From RGIG3178 sp964533965 (GTDB lineage: Bacteria; Bacillota; Clostridia; Christensenellales; QAND01): a stretch of 64,000 bases of DNA. The stretch lies in NCBI GenBank assembly GCA_964533965.1, contig CAZHNN010000007.1, positions 1 through 64,000 of the forward strand, given 5' to 3'. Shown piece by piece: positions 52,116 through 60,982 of the stretch (its first letter is position 1; each line of letters starts with the position of its first letter). The translations under genes and the position numbers were made by a program. The notes beneath the pieces were generated by a model. The model saw only the letters and a list, made by a program, of their open reading frames with translations, was not told the origin of the DNA and did not search any database.

Positions 52116-52324
52116 TTCTTTCTCCCCCTGTCGCAAGTATGCCATACGGGCTATTGCCGCCCATACGCTACTATGCATAGTCACACCATAAAAAAAATAT
52201 GACGCATAAACAGGCAAACAAGTGGCAACTTTCCAAAACGCGCCGAATTTGCATGAACTAAGGCATAAAAAAAGAAGGACGATATGCCCTTCCACAGTTT
52301 TGCTGTAATGGCGCTTATCATAGA

Positions 52325-52357
52325 AAAAAAGAAAGGGCATTGTCAGCCCTTTTGCTC
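52325..52357 (-). terminator. Terminator of veg
   Basis: AAAGGGC/GCCCTTT stem overlapping the veg stop codon, with a run of T on the minus strand. Confidence 0.75.
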
Positions 52358-52585
52358 GTCAAGCCATTGGAGTTCAAGATGTTTGGTGAACAAGTCGCTG
52401 TATGCATAGCTCAGGCGCTTGGAAATGCCATCCTGCTGGACGAGAATGGTGAAGACACTTTGATAGACGCTCTCAACAATGCCATCGTTCTCCACGCTTT
52501 TGATACGTCCACGATGGGATTTTATATGCACCCGCCGTCCAATATTCTGTTCTATACCGCCCTTTATCTGCTGCAGCGTCTGCAA
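52343..52585 (-). CDS. veg: Veg family protein
   Basis: 80-residue Veg protein, a small conserved Bacillota protein linked to biofilm and sporulation or ribosome-associated regulation in B. subtilis. It has the family pattern QQIKGGIEQNIGRRVHIKSHRGR and RLSYAYSDLFTKHLELQ. TTG start at 52585 is supported by AGAGG and GGTGG upstream; no ATG is suitable. It lies near ispE and ksgA as in other Bacillota. An internal terminator hairpin covers its stop. Confidence 0.88.
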   Translation of the reverse strand: MQTLQQIKGGIEQNIGRRVHIKSHRGRIKSVENDGIVESVYQSVFTILVQQDGISKRLSYAYSDLFTKHLELQWLDEQKG

Positions 52586-52655
52586 GCAGCCACCGCCTCT
52601 CGTTTGGTTTCATATCCAACATGCCCCAAACGAGTTTTTTTATGCAAATGCGTGG

Positions 52656-53435
52656 CTAGGCGCTCTGCTCCAACACAAGCTTATCCGCGACCAATGCTAT
52701 GAATTCGCCATTGGTGGGTTTTTCATGCTTGGTGTATACCTGGAAGCCAAACATCTTGTTGATGTTTTCTATTTTCCCCCGCGTCCACGCCACTTCGATC
52801 GCGTGACGGATAGCGCGCTCCACCTTGCTCGGCGTTGTATCGAACGCTTCCGCCACCCGTGGATAGAGATCCTTTGTGATGCGGCTTACAAGCGATTCGT
52901 CGGCAATGACGTATTTGATCGCCTGACGCAGGAAATGATATCCCTTGATGTGCGCGGGAATACCGACAGTCAAGAATACGCTTGTGATGCGCTCGTCCAT
53001 CGTCTTGTTCTGCGGAGGAGCCGAAACGCTTTGACCCAGACGGGGTCGCTCCCGTTGCCCGAAAATGTCCAGGATGCGCTTCTGCAAGCTCTCTATCGAA
53101 TAGGGCTTGACCATGAAATAGCGCGCTCCCAGCGATAGCGTATGCCTTATTACCTCTTCGCTGGCAAAGGAGGAAACAACAATCACTTCAGGTCTGCCGT
53201 CGGGCTGTAATTCCAGCATCTTTTCCAACACACTGATGCCGTCCAGATCCGGAATGATCAGGTCAAGCACCATTGCATCACATTCGGAAAGCCTGTCCAT
53301 TGCATCTTTGCCGCTGGAAATGCATTCGATATTCTCAAATGCGGACGAACGTTCCAAGTGCTTGTGCAACATGGTCCTCAGTTCATAATCGTCTTCCACA
53401 ATCATTAACCGTTTACCATTGCCCAATGCAATCAC
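52656..53435 (-). CDS. spo0A: Sporulation master regulator Spo0A
   Basis: 259-residue response regulator. Receiver domain (about 5-125) has acidic pocket VEDD (13-16), phospho-acceptor Asp58 in VLDLIIPDLDG and Lys109 in VKPYSIE. The DNA-binding domain has GIPAHIKGYHFLRQAI (about 157-172), TPSKVERAIRHAIEVAWTRG (206-225) and KMFGFQVYTKHEKPTNGEFIALVAD, all diagnostic. GTG start at 53435, following AAAGCGG; a TTG nine bases in is an alternative. Two 0A boxes lie 110-145 bp upstream, consistent with self-regulation, and also serve the divergent PBP gene. Confidence 0.97.
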   Translation of the reverse strand: MIALGNGKRLMIVEDDYELRTMLHKHLERSSAFENIECISSGKDAMDRLSECDAMVLDLIIPDLDGISVLEKMLELQPDGRPEVIVVSSFASEEVIRHTLSLGARYFMVKPYSIESLQKRILDIFGQRERPRLGQSVSAPPQNKTMDERITSVFLTVGIPAHIKGYHFLRQAIKYVIADESLVSRITKDLYPRVAEAFDTTPSKVERAIRHAIEVAWTRGKIENINKMFGFQVYTKHEKPTNGEFIALVADKLVLEQSA

Positions 53436-53543
53436 CCGCTTTCAAATTAATTTGTGCCATGTTTTTTAACCTTGATCGCATATTAGCATATTTCTCGGGA
53501 AAAATGAATGAAGATAAATGCAAAATGAAAGAATTAGCCTACA

Positions 53544-53580
53544 TTCGACAAATATCGATTCTACCTCATTGCTTTCGACA
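53544..53580. promoter_or_regulatory. Two Spo0A boxes, 30 bp apart
   Basis: TTCGACA at 53544-53550 and 53574-53580 (TGTCGAA on the minus strand), exact 0A boxes, about three helical turns apart, between spo0A and the PBP gene. Confidence 0.7.
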
Positions 53581-53613
53581 TACAGTATCTGACGCATTTA
53601 AGGGAGAAACCGT

Positions 53614-55848
53614 ATGCAGAAAAGGATCCGTATATTCATGACCATCGGGCAGGTCAGTGTGGCATTGCTGATCGGATGTCTATTCTTCCTGCAGGTCATC
53701 CGCGGCCCTTCCTATGCTCTTTTGGCGCGGGATTCGCGCGTGCGCACCATAACGGTTTCAGGCGCAAGAGGACGCATTACCGATCGGTATGGACGGACGC
53801 TTGCCGGGACTTCTCTGATGTATGAAGTGACGCTATCCGCAAGCGACGTGGCAAAATCCCAGTTGAACCAGAGCATCTATGCCGCCCTTATCATACTGGA
53901 ACACGCGAATATCGCTTTGTCCTGCAGCCTTCCGATCGAACCCAAGGGCGGTGGGTACGCCTATACGCAGGCCGATGTTTCCGACTTTTTGAAAGAGCAA
54001 AAAATCAAGACCGGCACCGCAGCCCAGCAGACCGTCGACGTCCTTTTCAAGCGTTACGCCATAGACCAGATCCCGCAGGAACAGCAGCTGCAGGTACTCG
54101 CCGTACGCTTGCAAATGAACCGTCAACGGTACCGCGCTTATAAGCCGGTCCGTCTTGCGCTGTTTTCTGATGCTTCGATTTGTTCCCAGTTTGCCGAGAA
54201 CAGCATGCTGATGCCTGGCATAGAGTGCTCTGCGATCCCCATGCGGATCTACCCCAACGGCTCCCTTTTCTGCCACGGGCTGGGCTACCTGGGTAAAATC
54301 AGCGCGGACGATGCCGATGAGTACAGCCAGAAAGGCTATGACGTCTATAGCGATATCGTGGGCAAAAGCGGGCTTGAGTCGGAATTTGAGGACATCCTGC
54401 ATCCGACCTCGGGAGAAGTAACGGTTTCTGTGGACAGTTCCGGACGCCGCAATACCGTGCTTTCCGAAACACCGGCCAAGGATGGCCAGGACGTTGTGCT
54501 GACCATCGATTCCGCGCTGCAAAAAGTGGCTGAGCAGGCACTTACTAGCACCATGGCAAAGATACGCAGCGGCGCCTATGGGGAATCCTTCCCCAGCGCG
54601 CGCATCGGCGCAGCCGTTGCCATTGATGTATCAACCGGCGAAGTGCTGGCGATGGCCTCCACGCCAAGCTATGACCCGAACGCTTTTCTGCAGACGATGG
54701 ACGACAAGACATGGCAGGCAATCAGCCCGACCTATCTGACCGCGTCCGGTGAGGTGAGCCGCGATCCTACACTACCCCGGCCGCTGGTCAACAACGCGAT
54801 CATCAACGCATTCCCGCCGGGAAGTGTGTTCAAGCCCATCACCGCCTTGGCCGCATTGCAGAAGAAGGTGGTGACACCTGGCGATTACATCTTTGACCAG
54901 GGGAGATACACCTACTTTTCCACCGTCGACGCTCCCGCGTGCTGGACGTGGAACGACTCGCACGATACACACGGGCTGGTGGACCTAAAGCGGGCGCTGG
55001 CGGTCAGCTGTAACTACTATTTTTATGAGATGGGGGTGCGCACGGGCTCGGTGGATCTGGAGGCGATGGCACGCAAGCTGGGGTTGGGCCAGAAGACAGG
55101 CGTCGATATTATGGGTGAATCGGACGGCATGCTGGATTCCCAGACGCTAAGCGACGCTTCGACCATACGCAAAGCGTTGTTGCAGATGAAGTCCCTGCTC
55201 CCCAATGTAGATGAAGCCAAAGCCACGGAGGCGATACGGGCCTTATTAATAAACCCGTCCGTATCCCGCGCACAGGCGCTGTTTACACCGCTGGGATTCA
55301 GCAACGCGCAGTGCAAATCGCTGTATGATACGATCGACCTGTGGCGTTGGCGCCCGGCGCGCATCTTGGCAGCAGCGATCGGCCAGGGAGATACCTCCGT
55401 TACCGTAATGCAGATGGCGAATGCGATCGCGGCCATCACGCAAAACGGCTTACGCTATACCCCGTACCTTGTGCTCTCCGTGCCGGGGAGTTCCGGAATC
55501 ACATCATCCAAGGTGGAGAGCGAAGCGTTTTTAGATGCAAACGATGTTGCAGCCGTGATGAACGGCATGCGTGAAGCAGTGCTGTCCGGCACTGCCAAAA
55601 ATGCCTTTGAAGGCTGCACGCTATCGGTTGGCGCTAAAACCGGCACGGCACAGAGCACAGGCCGCGATGCCTTTGCCTGGTTTGTAGCCTATGCTCCCGC
55701 AGACAAGCCACGCATTGCGGTTGCCGTCATGATCGCCCAGGGAGGGCATGGATCGTACGCTGCGCCTGTGGCACGCGCGATCCTTGAAGCCTATTTTTCT
55801 TCGGGGGAAGGCACGCAGACCGTAAAACCCGCGGAGATGATCCCGTAG
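53614..55848 (+). CDS. Class B penicillin-binding protein (SpoVD/PBP2-like)
   Basis: 744-residue peptidoglycan transpeptidase. One N-terminal helix (about 10-28), a PBP dimer domain (about 50-270) and a transpeptidase domain (about 300-735). The catalytic motifs are SVFK (404-407), SCN in AVSCNYYFYEMG (about 464-466) and KTG in VGAKTGTAQ (about 676-678). Located next to spo0A with 0A boxes upstream, so it probably serves sporulation (asymmetric septum or cortex), like SpoVD. No PASTA domain is seen, so assignment to SpoVD is tentative. Start follows AAGGGAGAAACCGT. Confidence 0.92.
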   Translation: MQKRIRIFMTIGQVSVALLIGCLFFLQVIRGPSYALLARDSRVRTITVSGARGRITDRYGRTLAGTSLMYEVTLSASDVAKSQLNQSIYAALIILEHANIALSCSLPIEPKGGGYAYTQADVSDFLKEQKIKTGTAAQQTVDVLFKRYAIDQIPQEQQLQVLAVRLQMNRQRYRAYKPVRLALFSDASICSQFAENSMLMPGIECSAIPMRIYPNGSLFCHGLGYLGKISADDADEYSQKGYDVYSDIVGKSGLESEFEDILHPTSGEVTVSVDSSGRRNTVLSETPAKDGQDVVLTIDSALQKVAEQALTSTMAKIRSGAYGESFPSARIGAAVAIDVSTGEVLAMASTPSYDPNAFLQTMDDKTWQAISPTYLTASGEVSRDPTLPRPLVNNAIINAFPPGSVFKPITALAALQKKVVTPGDYIFDQGRYTYFSTVDAPACWTWNDSHDTHGLVDLKRALAVSCNYYFYEMGVRTGSVDLEAMARKLGLGQKTGVDIMGESDGMLDSQTLSDASTIRKALLQMKSLLPNVDEAKATEAIRALLINPSVSRAQALFTPLGFSNAQCKSLYDTIDLWRWRPARILAAAIGQGDTSVTVMQMANAIAAITQNGLRYTPYLVLSVPGSSGITSSKVESEAFLDANDVAAVMNGMREAVLSGTAKNAFEGCTLSVGAKTGTAQSTGRDAFAWFVAYAPADKPRIAVAVMIAQGGHGSYAAPVARAILEAYFSSGEGTQTVKPAEMIP

Positions 55849-55863
55849 ACTTTTAACCCCCTC

Positions 55864-57944
55864 CTAGATATCGATGATATCGCCGGTTTCCGCGTTCTGA
55901 GCCAAGATCCAATGACCATCCCTATACGCATGGAATCCCTGCAGGTTTGCCGGGGGGGACGGAGCATAGCTGCCGGGCACCGCGACGGCTACCGCGACTA
56001 CCTTGCCGTCCTGTATCACTTCGCCCATCAGGTAGCTGTAATCCGCTTCCCTGGAAACAACGCGGCGCCAGCGCCACAGGTTCGCATACGGTCCCATGAC
56101 GGAAAGCCTGATATCCCCTTCATCCGGTTCCATATCCATGGGCATTGCGCTAACAGAATATGATGTAAAGCTTTGCGGATCCATGGTCTGATCCATACCC
56201 TGTTGGAACATTTCCTCTTCGCCGTCCCGCCGCATGTTATCGGAATCGCTGGAGGGGCAAACGTCATACAGGTACGACCACAGGCGTGAATGGGAAGAGA
56301 GCATCGGCACGTGCTTAGGCATGTATGCCATGTTATCCTGCATCATGTTCTCGTTTTCGCCGTATTGCGGCATCTGCTCCATCCCGTACTCTTGATCGCA
56401 CATGGCTTCCGGCATTTGGTACATTTCCGGCTCTTCGGACATTTCCCGAGTCATTTCACAAGCGTTATCCGGCATTTGCATCATCGGCTCCGGGCAAACA
56501 CCATATTGCGGCTCTTTTTCCTGCATGATATGTTCGGGCATAGTTCCGTGCATGTATTCTTGCATGCATGCGTGCACGCACTCGTGTACGCATGCGTGCA
56601 TGGAATCCCGCATGCATTCCCGCACGCACTCCCGCACGTATTTCCGCATGGAATCCGGCATGGTTTCCCACATGCAATCCAGATTCATATCCCTGCTCGG
56701 CACTTGTGAAGACCACATCCGGGTTTCGCGAACGTTACCTGGCATCATTCTCATACCCTGATCATAGAAGTCCTGCAGATGTTCCGTTTCGGGCATGCAC
56801 ATTTCCGGCTCCAAGGTTTTCGGCATCTCCATTTGCTGATTGGGTAGCATTTCAGGCATTGCCTTTGGGTTCTCTGGCATTGGCTGAATGTTCGGCATTT
56901 CCTGTTTAGGCATTTCGGGCATTGCCTTTGGCTTTTCCGGCATTGGCTGGATGTTCGGCATTTCNNNNNNNNNNNNNNNNNNNNNNNNNNNNNNNNNNNN
57001 NNNNNNNNNNNNNNNNNNNNNNNNNNNNNNNNNNNNNNNNNNNNNNNNNNNNNNNNNNNNNNNNGCATTTCGGGCATTGCCTTTGGCTTTTCCGGCATTG
57101 GCTGGATGTTCGGCATTTCCTGCTTGGGCATTTCAGGCATTGCCTTTGGCTTTTCCGGCATTGGCTGGATGTTCGGCATTTCCTGCTTGGGCATTTCGGG
57201 CATTGCCTTTGGCTTTTCCGGCATTGGCTGGACGTTCGGCAATTCCAGATTGGGCATTTCAGGCATTGCCTTTGGGTTCTCCGGCATTGGTTGCATGTTC
57301 GGCATTTTCAGATTGGGCATTTCAGGCATTGCCTTTGGGTTCTCTGGCATTGGTTGCATGTTCGGCATTTTCAGATTGGGCATCTCAGGCATTGCCTTTG
57401 GGTTTTCCGGCATTGGCTGCATGTTCGGCATTTCCAGATTGGGCGGCATATTAGGCATAAGCGGCGCTTGTTTTTTCATCTCCTGCATCGGCACATTGGG
57501 CTGCACAGGCATAGGTTCTTTTTTAGACTTTGGCTGAGTTTGTTTTTCATGTACAACGCGCCTATCGGATACAGATACGGCTTCCTCTACCATCGGATGC
57601 GACCTATTGGCCCTGCACATTGATTCGCTGGCATGCCAATACGCCTTGGGCATCATGCTCTGCCCCAATGCCTGCAATCCTTTGCTATTGCAAACCGCAG
57701 CCACAATGCGACCGGTCCCGATTGCAACATTTCCGGATGCTGTAAGCTCCGAGCGCCTGTTTTGCATGGGCAGGCGAACAATCATGGAGCCGTCGTCCAG
57801 GCACAACTCCGCATCCCCGTCGGAACGTATATTTGCCTGTGCCTGCACCATCGCTTGTTCACCCTGATAGGTCAGCTTCACAAAGCCGAGCGTCGTCCTA
57901 CCATCCTGCGCATACAATACGATATATTGTTGTTTGATGTTCAT
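55864..57944 (-). CDS. Met/Pro tandem-repeat protein (interrupted by assembly gap)
   Basis: One gene split by 100 N. An N-terminal domain of about 125 residues (MNIKQQYIVLYAQDG..., beta-rich) is followed by at least six 21-residue repeats (MPEMP then (N/K)xx, then MPN(I/M)QPMPE(K/N)PKA). A Met/Cys/His-rich segment with VRECVRECMRDSMHACVH follows, then a C-terminal domain (about 100 residues, with SVMGPYANLWRWRRVVSRE, ending DIIDI). Both flanks of the gap are in the same repeat but different frames, so the true gap is not 100 bp. The protein is unrecognised, possibly a spore-coat or envelope protein because of its neighbours (inference). Confidence 0.75.
56965..57064. other. Assembly gap of 100 N inside tandem repeats
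   Basis: Exactly 100 N, a scaffold placeholder. From the repeat phase on both sides the missing length should be 8 nt plus a multiple of 63, which also restores the reading frame (2 mod 3). Confidence 0.95.
57065..57443 (-). repeat. 63-bp tandem repeats encoding 21-residue Met/Pro units
   Basis: About six copies of a 63-bp unit in this segment, with a further one to two copies left of the gap (56840-56964). Right-hand units form an Asn-type subfamily (PENPKA), those near the gap a Lys-type subfamily (PEKPKA), showing separate expansions. Confidence 0.9.
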
Positions 57945-58009
57945 GGCACAACCCCCTTCATCCTACAATGTATGCAGGTAAAGGTTTTTGGCATGTCACT
58001 TGTCCATAA

Positions 58010-58047
58010 AAACAGAAGAGCCGCATAACGGCTCTTCTGTTTTTTTA
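58010..58047. terminator. Terminator of ksgA
   Basis: ACAGAAGAGCCG/CGGCTCTTCTGT perfect stem with a 5-nt loop, flanked by A and T runs on both strands. Confidence 0.9.
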
Positions 58048-58055
58048 TCCTGTTT

Positions 58056-58913
58056 TTATGTTTTCCGAAGCAATATATCGCCTACTGCATCGGACAGCGC
58101 GATGAACTCGTCTAATGAGAGCGTCTCTCCGCGCGCGGAGCCGCTGATGCCGCTTACAGCAAGCGCCTGTTCGGCTCCCTGTTTTCCAAGGCCGGGGATC
58201 GCCTGCAGGTTGTTTTGGATCGTCTTGCGGCGCATCGCAAAGCAAGCCTGCACGACGCGGAACAGCATCTGTTCGTCCTTGGGAATGACGGGCGGGATCT
58301 TCCTGTTGAGTACTACGACTGCAGAGGAAACCTCTGGCGCAGGATAGAAGCAGTTTGCGGAAACCGTGAGCGCACTCTTCACGTCGGCATAGTACTGTAC
58401 CGCCACGCTGAGCGACCCATATTCCTTGCCGCCGGGCGGAGAGCAAAGCCGCTGCGCCACCTCTTTTTGCATCATCAGCACAAAGCGCTCCGTTTGTTTA
58501 CATTCCAACAGATAGCGCATCAGCAAAGGGGTCGTGACATAATACGGAAGGTTTGCCACCAGCACACAATGCTCTGTTAAGTTCAGCTCTTCAAGCGGGA
58601 TCTTCAGTGCGTCCGCGTGGATCAACGTAAAGTTCACATCCTCGATGCGTTCTTCGAGCAGCCTGCATAAGCCCGCATCGAGTTCGATGGCCAAAACACG
58701 CTCCGCTTTTTTTAAAAGCCGAACTGTAAGCGCTCCCGCACCCGGCCCGATCTCGAGCACTGTGGCATTGTGAAGATCTCCCGCGGCGTTTACAATCGCG
58801 TCCGCAATGTTTGCGTCGCACAGGAAATTCTGGCCCAGCCGCTTGTTCGGCGACAGGCCATGCGCCTGCAGCGCCTTCCGCAAGGCCGTAATATTCGCTC
58901 CGTCGTATGGCAT
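58056..58913 (-). CDS. ksgA: 16S rRNA (adenine(1518/1519)-N6)-dimethyltransferase
   Basis: 285-residue methyltransferase that dimethylates two adenines near the 3' end of 16S rRNA. It has KRLGQNFL (about 21-28), SAM motif VLEIGPGAGALT (about 53-64), NLPYYVTTPLLMRYL (about 124-138, NLPY catalytic) and FYPAPEVSSAVV. AAAGGA lies 8 nt before the ATG at 58913; a longer frame is not needed. It follows the YabE-like gene, as in many Bacillota. Confidence 0.97.
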   Translation of the reverse strand: MPYDGANITALRKALQAHGLSPNKRLGQNFLCDANIADAIVNAAGDLHNATVLEIGPGAGALTVRLLKKAERVLAIELDAGLCRLLEERIEDVNFTLIHADALKIPLEELNLTEHCVLVANLPYYVTTPLLMRYLLECKQTERFVLMMQKEVAQRLCSPPGGKEYGSLSVAVQYYADVKSALTVSANCFYPAPEVSSAVVVLNRKIPPVIPKDEQMLFRVVQACFAMRRKTIQNNLQAIPGLGKQGAEQALAVSGISGSARGETLSLDEFIALSDAVGDILLRKT

Positions 58914-58927
58914 ATGCCCGGTCCTTT

Positions 58928-58958
58928 CAAAAAAGGCGCCCATTGGCGCCTTTTCGTT
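58928..58958 (-). terminator. Terminator of the 3D-domain gene
   Basis: AAAAGGCGCC/GGCGCCTTTT hairpin with T run on the minus strand, between the YabE-like gene and ksgA. Confidence 0.85.
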
Positions 58959-58965
58959 TTGCTTT

Positions 58966-60711
58966 CTAGCGATACAAAACGTATACGGTCACGTTGCGCT
59001 TGCGTCCCCATGCGTTGCATTGTGTCTGCGTATCCATAAAAAGATCCATGCTGTACGCATCGCCCACACCCGATCCGGTATCCTCAGCCACACAATATCC
59101 GTATCCCGGCACGTAGAAGAGCGTGCCATAGGAAAACACGCGGCGGTCGATGGCGCACATGCCAACCTTTGGCCATTTTCCTGTGGCCGTTCTTTTGCCG
59201 GAATGCGTGTATGCCGTAATCTGCGCCATCGTCACGGTACTCTTGATCATCGATGAGTTGGGTCCGCCCTTTGGCAATCCAACGATGTCGGGATTGAGCG
59301 TCGGCTTGCATCCTATCAATATGATCTTGTCAACCGGCGCCGTTGTGATCTTGCTGGATACCGTCTTACGCGATATCTCTATGCCGTCCCGGTATGTGAC
59401 TTCCTCGGTGATGGTTCTGGTACCGTTCTTGCCTGTCTGCGATACCTTCGTGGTGCCGTAATAGTATTTGTCCGAGTTCTTGCGAACCGTTTCGTACTCC
59501 ACGGTTTGTTTGTGCGATACGGTCTTGATCTCCACAGCCTGGAAGTCGATCTCCATGCCTTCGGAAATAGCGGAGGACAGCGACGGGCTGATCACATCGT
59601 GGCTGTCATAGGTAAGCCCGGCTTTTTTGAGAACATCCTTCACCGTGCCGGTTGCGATCATCACCTTGATCTTCTTGCTCTTCGTCTTGATATAGACCGT
59701 TTTGGCCCGTATGATCTGCACACCGACATCCGCTTGGATCTGTGTTGTCGGTGCAGGTGTCACCGCATCGTTTTCTCCTACGGTGACGCCGGACTTGGCG
59801 ATCGCGTCCTGTATGGTACCGGTGGCAAGCCGTACGGATATCGTCTGCCCGTCCGCCTTAATGGTTATGTTGCGAGCGCGCGTGATGTTGACGACCAAGC
59901 CCTCTTTTGGTTTTTGCTGCATCGGTACGGAGATAAGATCTTCGGGTGTCAGCGTGTAGGATGCCACCGCGAGCATCTGTTCAATGGTTGCTTCCTTGGT
60001 TCGGACCGCCTTTAACACGCCGTCGTCGTTCACGCTCACCACAGAGTATCTGCCAAAGAGCATGTACCATCCAAACACGGCAACAGCGGTAACTCCCGCC
60101 AGCATAAAAAGAATGCTGAGCACTTTCGTGTTTCTGGAGAATACTTCCGCGAAAATGCCTCGAGGTCTTGCTTTGGCGTTACCCAAGGGCTTTTTATTGA
60201 CGCGGGGCAATGCCGGCTCAAGTACATCCTGCATTGGCATCGCAAGCGAATCGGACAGAATGAACCTGTTTGAGGCCAGCGGCATGCCTTCGCCGCTGTT
60301 TTGCGCTTGTCCGGAAGGGATTCCCTTCTTCTTTCTGCCTTCGTCCTTGCTCTTGCGCTGTTTGTCCAGACGGCTCGGATATCCTTTTTCAATGTCCTGC
60401 TCGTCCTTATGAATCAGCTGCACGCCGTCCGGACCCACGATGTTCAGCTGTGGTTTATAATATTGCAGACCATCCTGCATTAAATTCTCGTCTTCGCCTT
60501 TTAAATGGGAGCGCGTATTTTGCAGTCCGCTTTTGATCGCGTGGCTGCCCTTTAGCACGGGAACCGTCGCCGCATGTCCCATCGTCCGCAAGGCGGAACT
60601 GATTCCGCGTTTGATAGAGCGCGACGGCTTGTCCTTGACATTACGTTGCAGTATGCCATTCAAATGCGATTTGGGGTGTAGTGTGATATCCACCCGGCGT
60701 CTTTTTTTCAT
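58966..60711 (-). CDS. YabE-like protein with DUF348, G5 and 3D domains
   Basis: 581-residue cell-wall protein. A long basic cytoplasmic N-terminus (about 1-190) precedes one helix (about 195-218). DUF348 repeats (about 225-400: GVLKAVRTKEATIEQML, DGQTISVRLATGTIQDAI, KSKKIKVMIATGTVKDVLKKAG) lead to a G5 domain (about 400-460). The C-terminal 3D domain (about 495-581) contains AIDRR, EDTGSG and MDLFMD, which supply the aspartates of a lytic-transglycosylase-like site. Similar to B. subtilis YabE, a resuscitation-type autolysin. Next to ksgA as expected. Start ATG with AAAGGAG ahead. The long N-terminal extension is unusual. Confidence 0.87.
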   Translation of the reverse strand: MKKRRRVDITLHPKSHLNGILQRNVKDKPSRSIKRGISSALRTMGHAATVPVLKGSHAIKSGLQNTRSHLKGEDENLMQDGLQYYKPQLNIVGPDGVQLIHKDEQDIEKGYPSRLDKQRKSKDEGRKKKGIPSGQAQNSGEGMPLASNRFILSDSLAMPMQDVLEPALPRVNKKPLGNAKARPRGIFAEVFSRNTKVLSILFMLAGVTAVAVFGWYMLFGRYSVVSVNDDGVLKAVRTKEATIEQMLAVASYTLTPEDLISVPMQQKPKEGLVVNITRARNITIKADGQTISVRLATGTIQDAIAKSGVTVGENDAVTPAPTTQIQADVGVQIIRAKTVYIKTKSKKIKVMIATGTVKDVLKKAGLTYDSHDVISPSLSSAISEGMEIDFQAVEIKTVSHKQTVEYETVRKNSDKYYYGTTKVSQTGKNGTRTITEEVTYRDGIEISRKTVSSKITTAPVDKIILIGCKPTLNPDIVGLPKGGPNSSMIKSTVTMAQITAYTHSGKRTATGKWPKVGMCAIDRRVFSYGTLFYVPGYGYCVAEDTGSGVGDAYSMDLFMDTQTQCNAWGRKRNVTVYVLYR

Positions 60712-60982
60712 GTCCGCACGGCGCTCCTTTCACAGACTTTTGGGAATATCATTATATATGCAACAAAGTTGACTGTCAAATGACCATAGTCTTCTAGCTT
60801 ATTTGTCGTAAGAATTGAATTATTTTATCGCAGAACATGAACACAAGCGGCATAAGTGATATCTTTTATTGCTTTGCTGTTCTTATCATACGCTTTTCGG
60901 CGGCATGGCTCCAACCCATCCTTTGTTGAAAAGCGGGTCAAAATACAGTACACTGGTTGCATCTTCGTTTTTGGGAGACACC

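Noticed and set aside
56840..57443. CRISPR array from regularly spaced repeats
   Set aside because: The repeats are contiguous 63-bp coding units with no spacers. The 51-bp units at 62.9 kb are terminators, also without spacers.
56888..57623. Gly/Phe/Ile-rich open frames opposite the Met/Pro repeat gene
   Set aside because: Open only because the repeat unit lacks stops in several frames; the minus frame has family-like end domains and a proper start.
56751..57944. Frameshifted gene end reading through the N run
   Set aside because: The frame change is produced by the arbitrary 100-N length; both flanks encode the same repeat once the gap is set to 8 + 63n.
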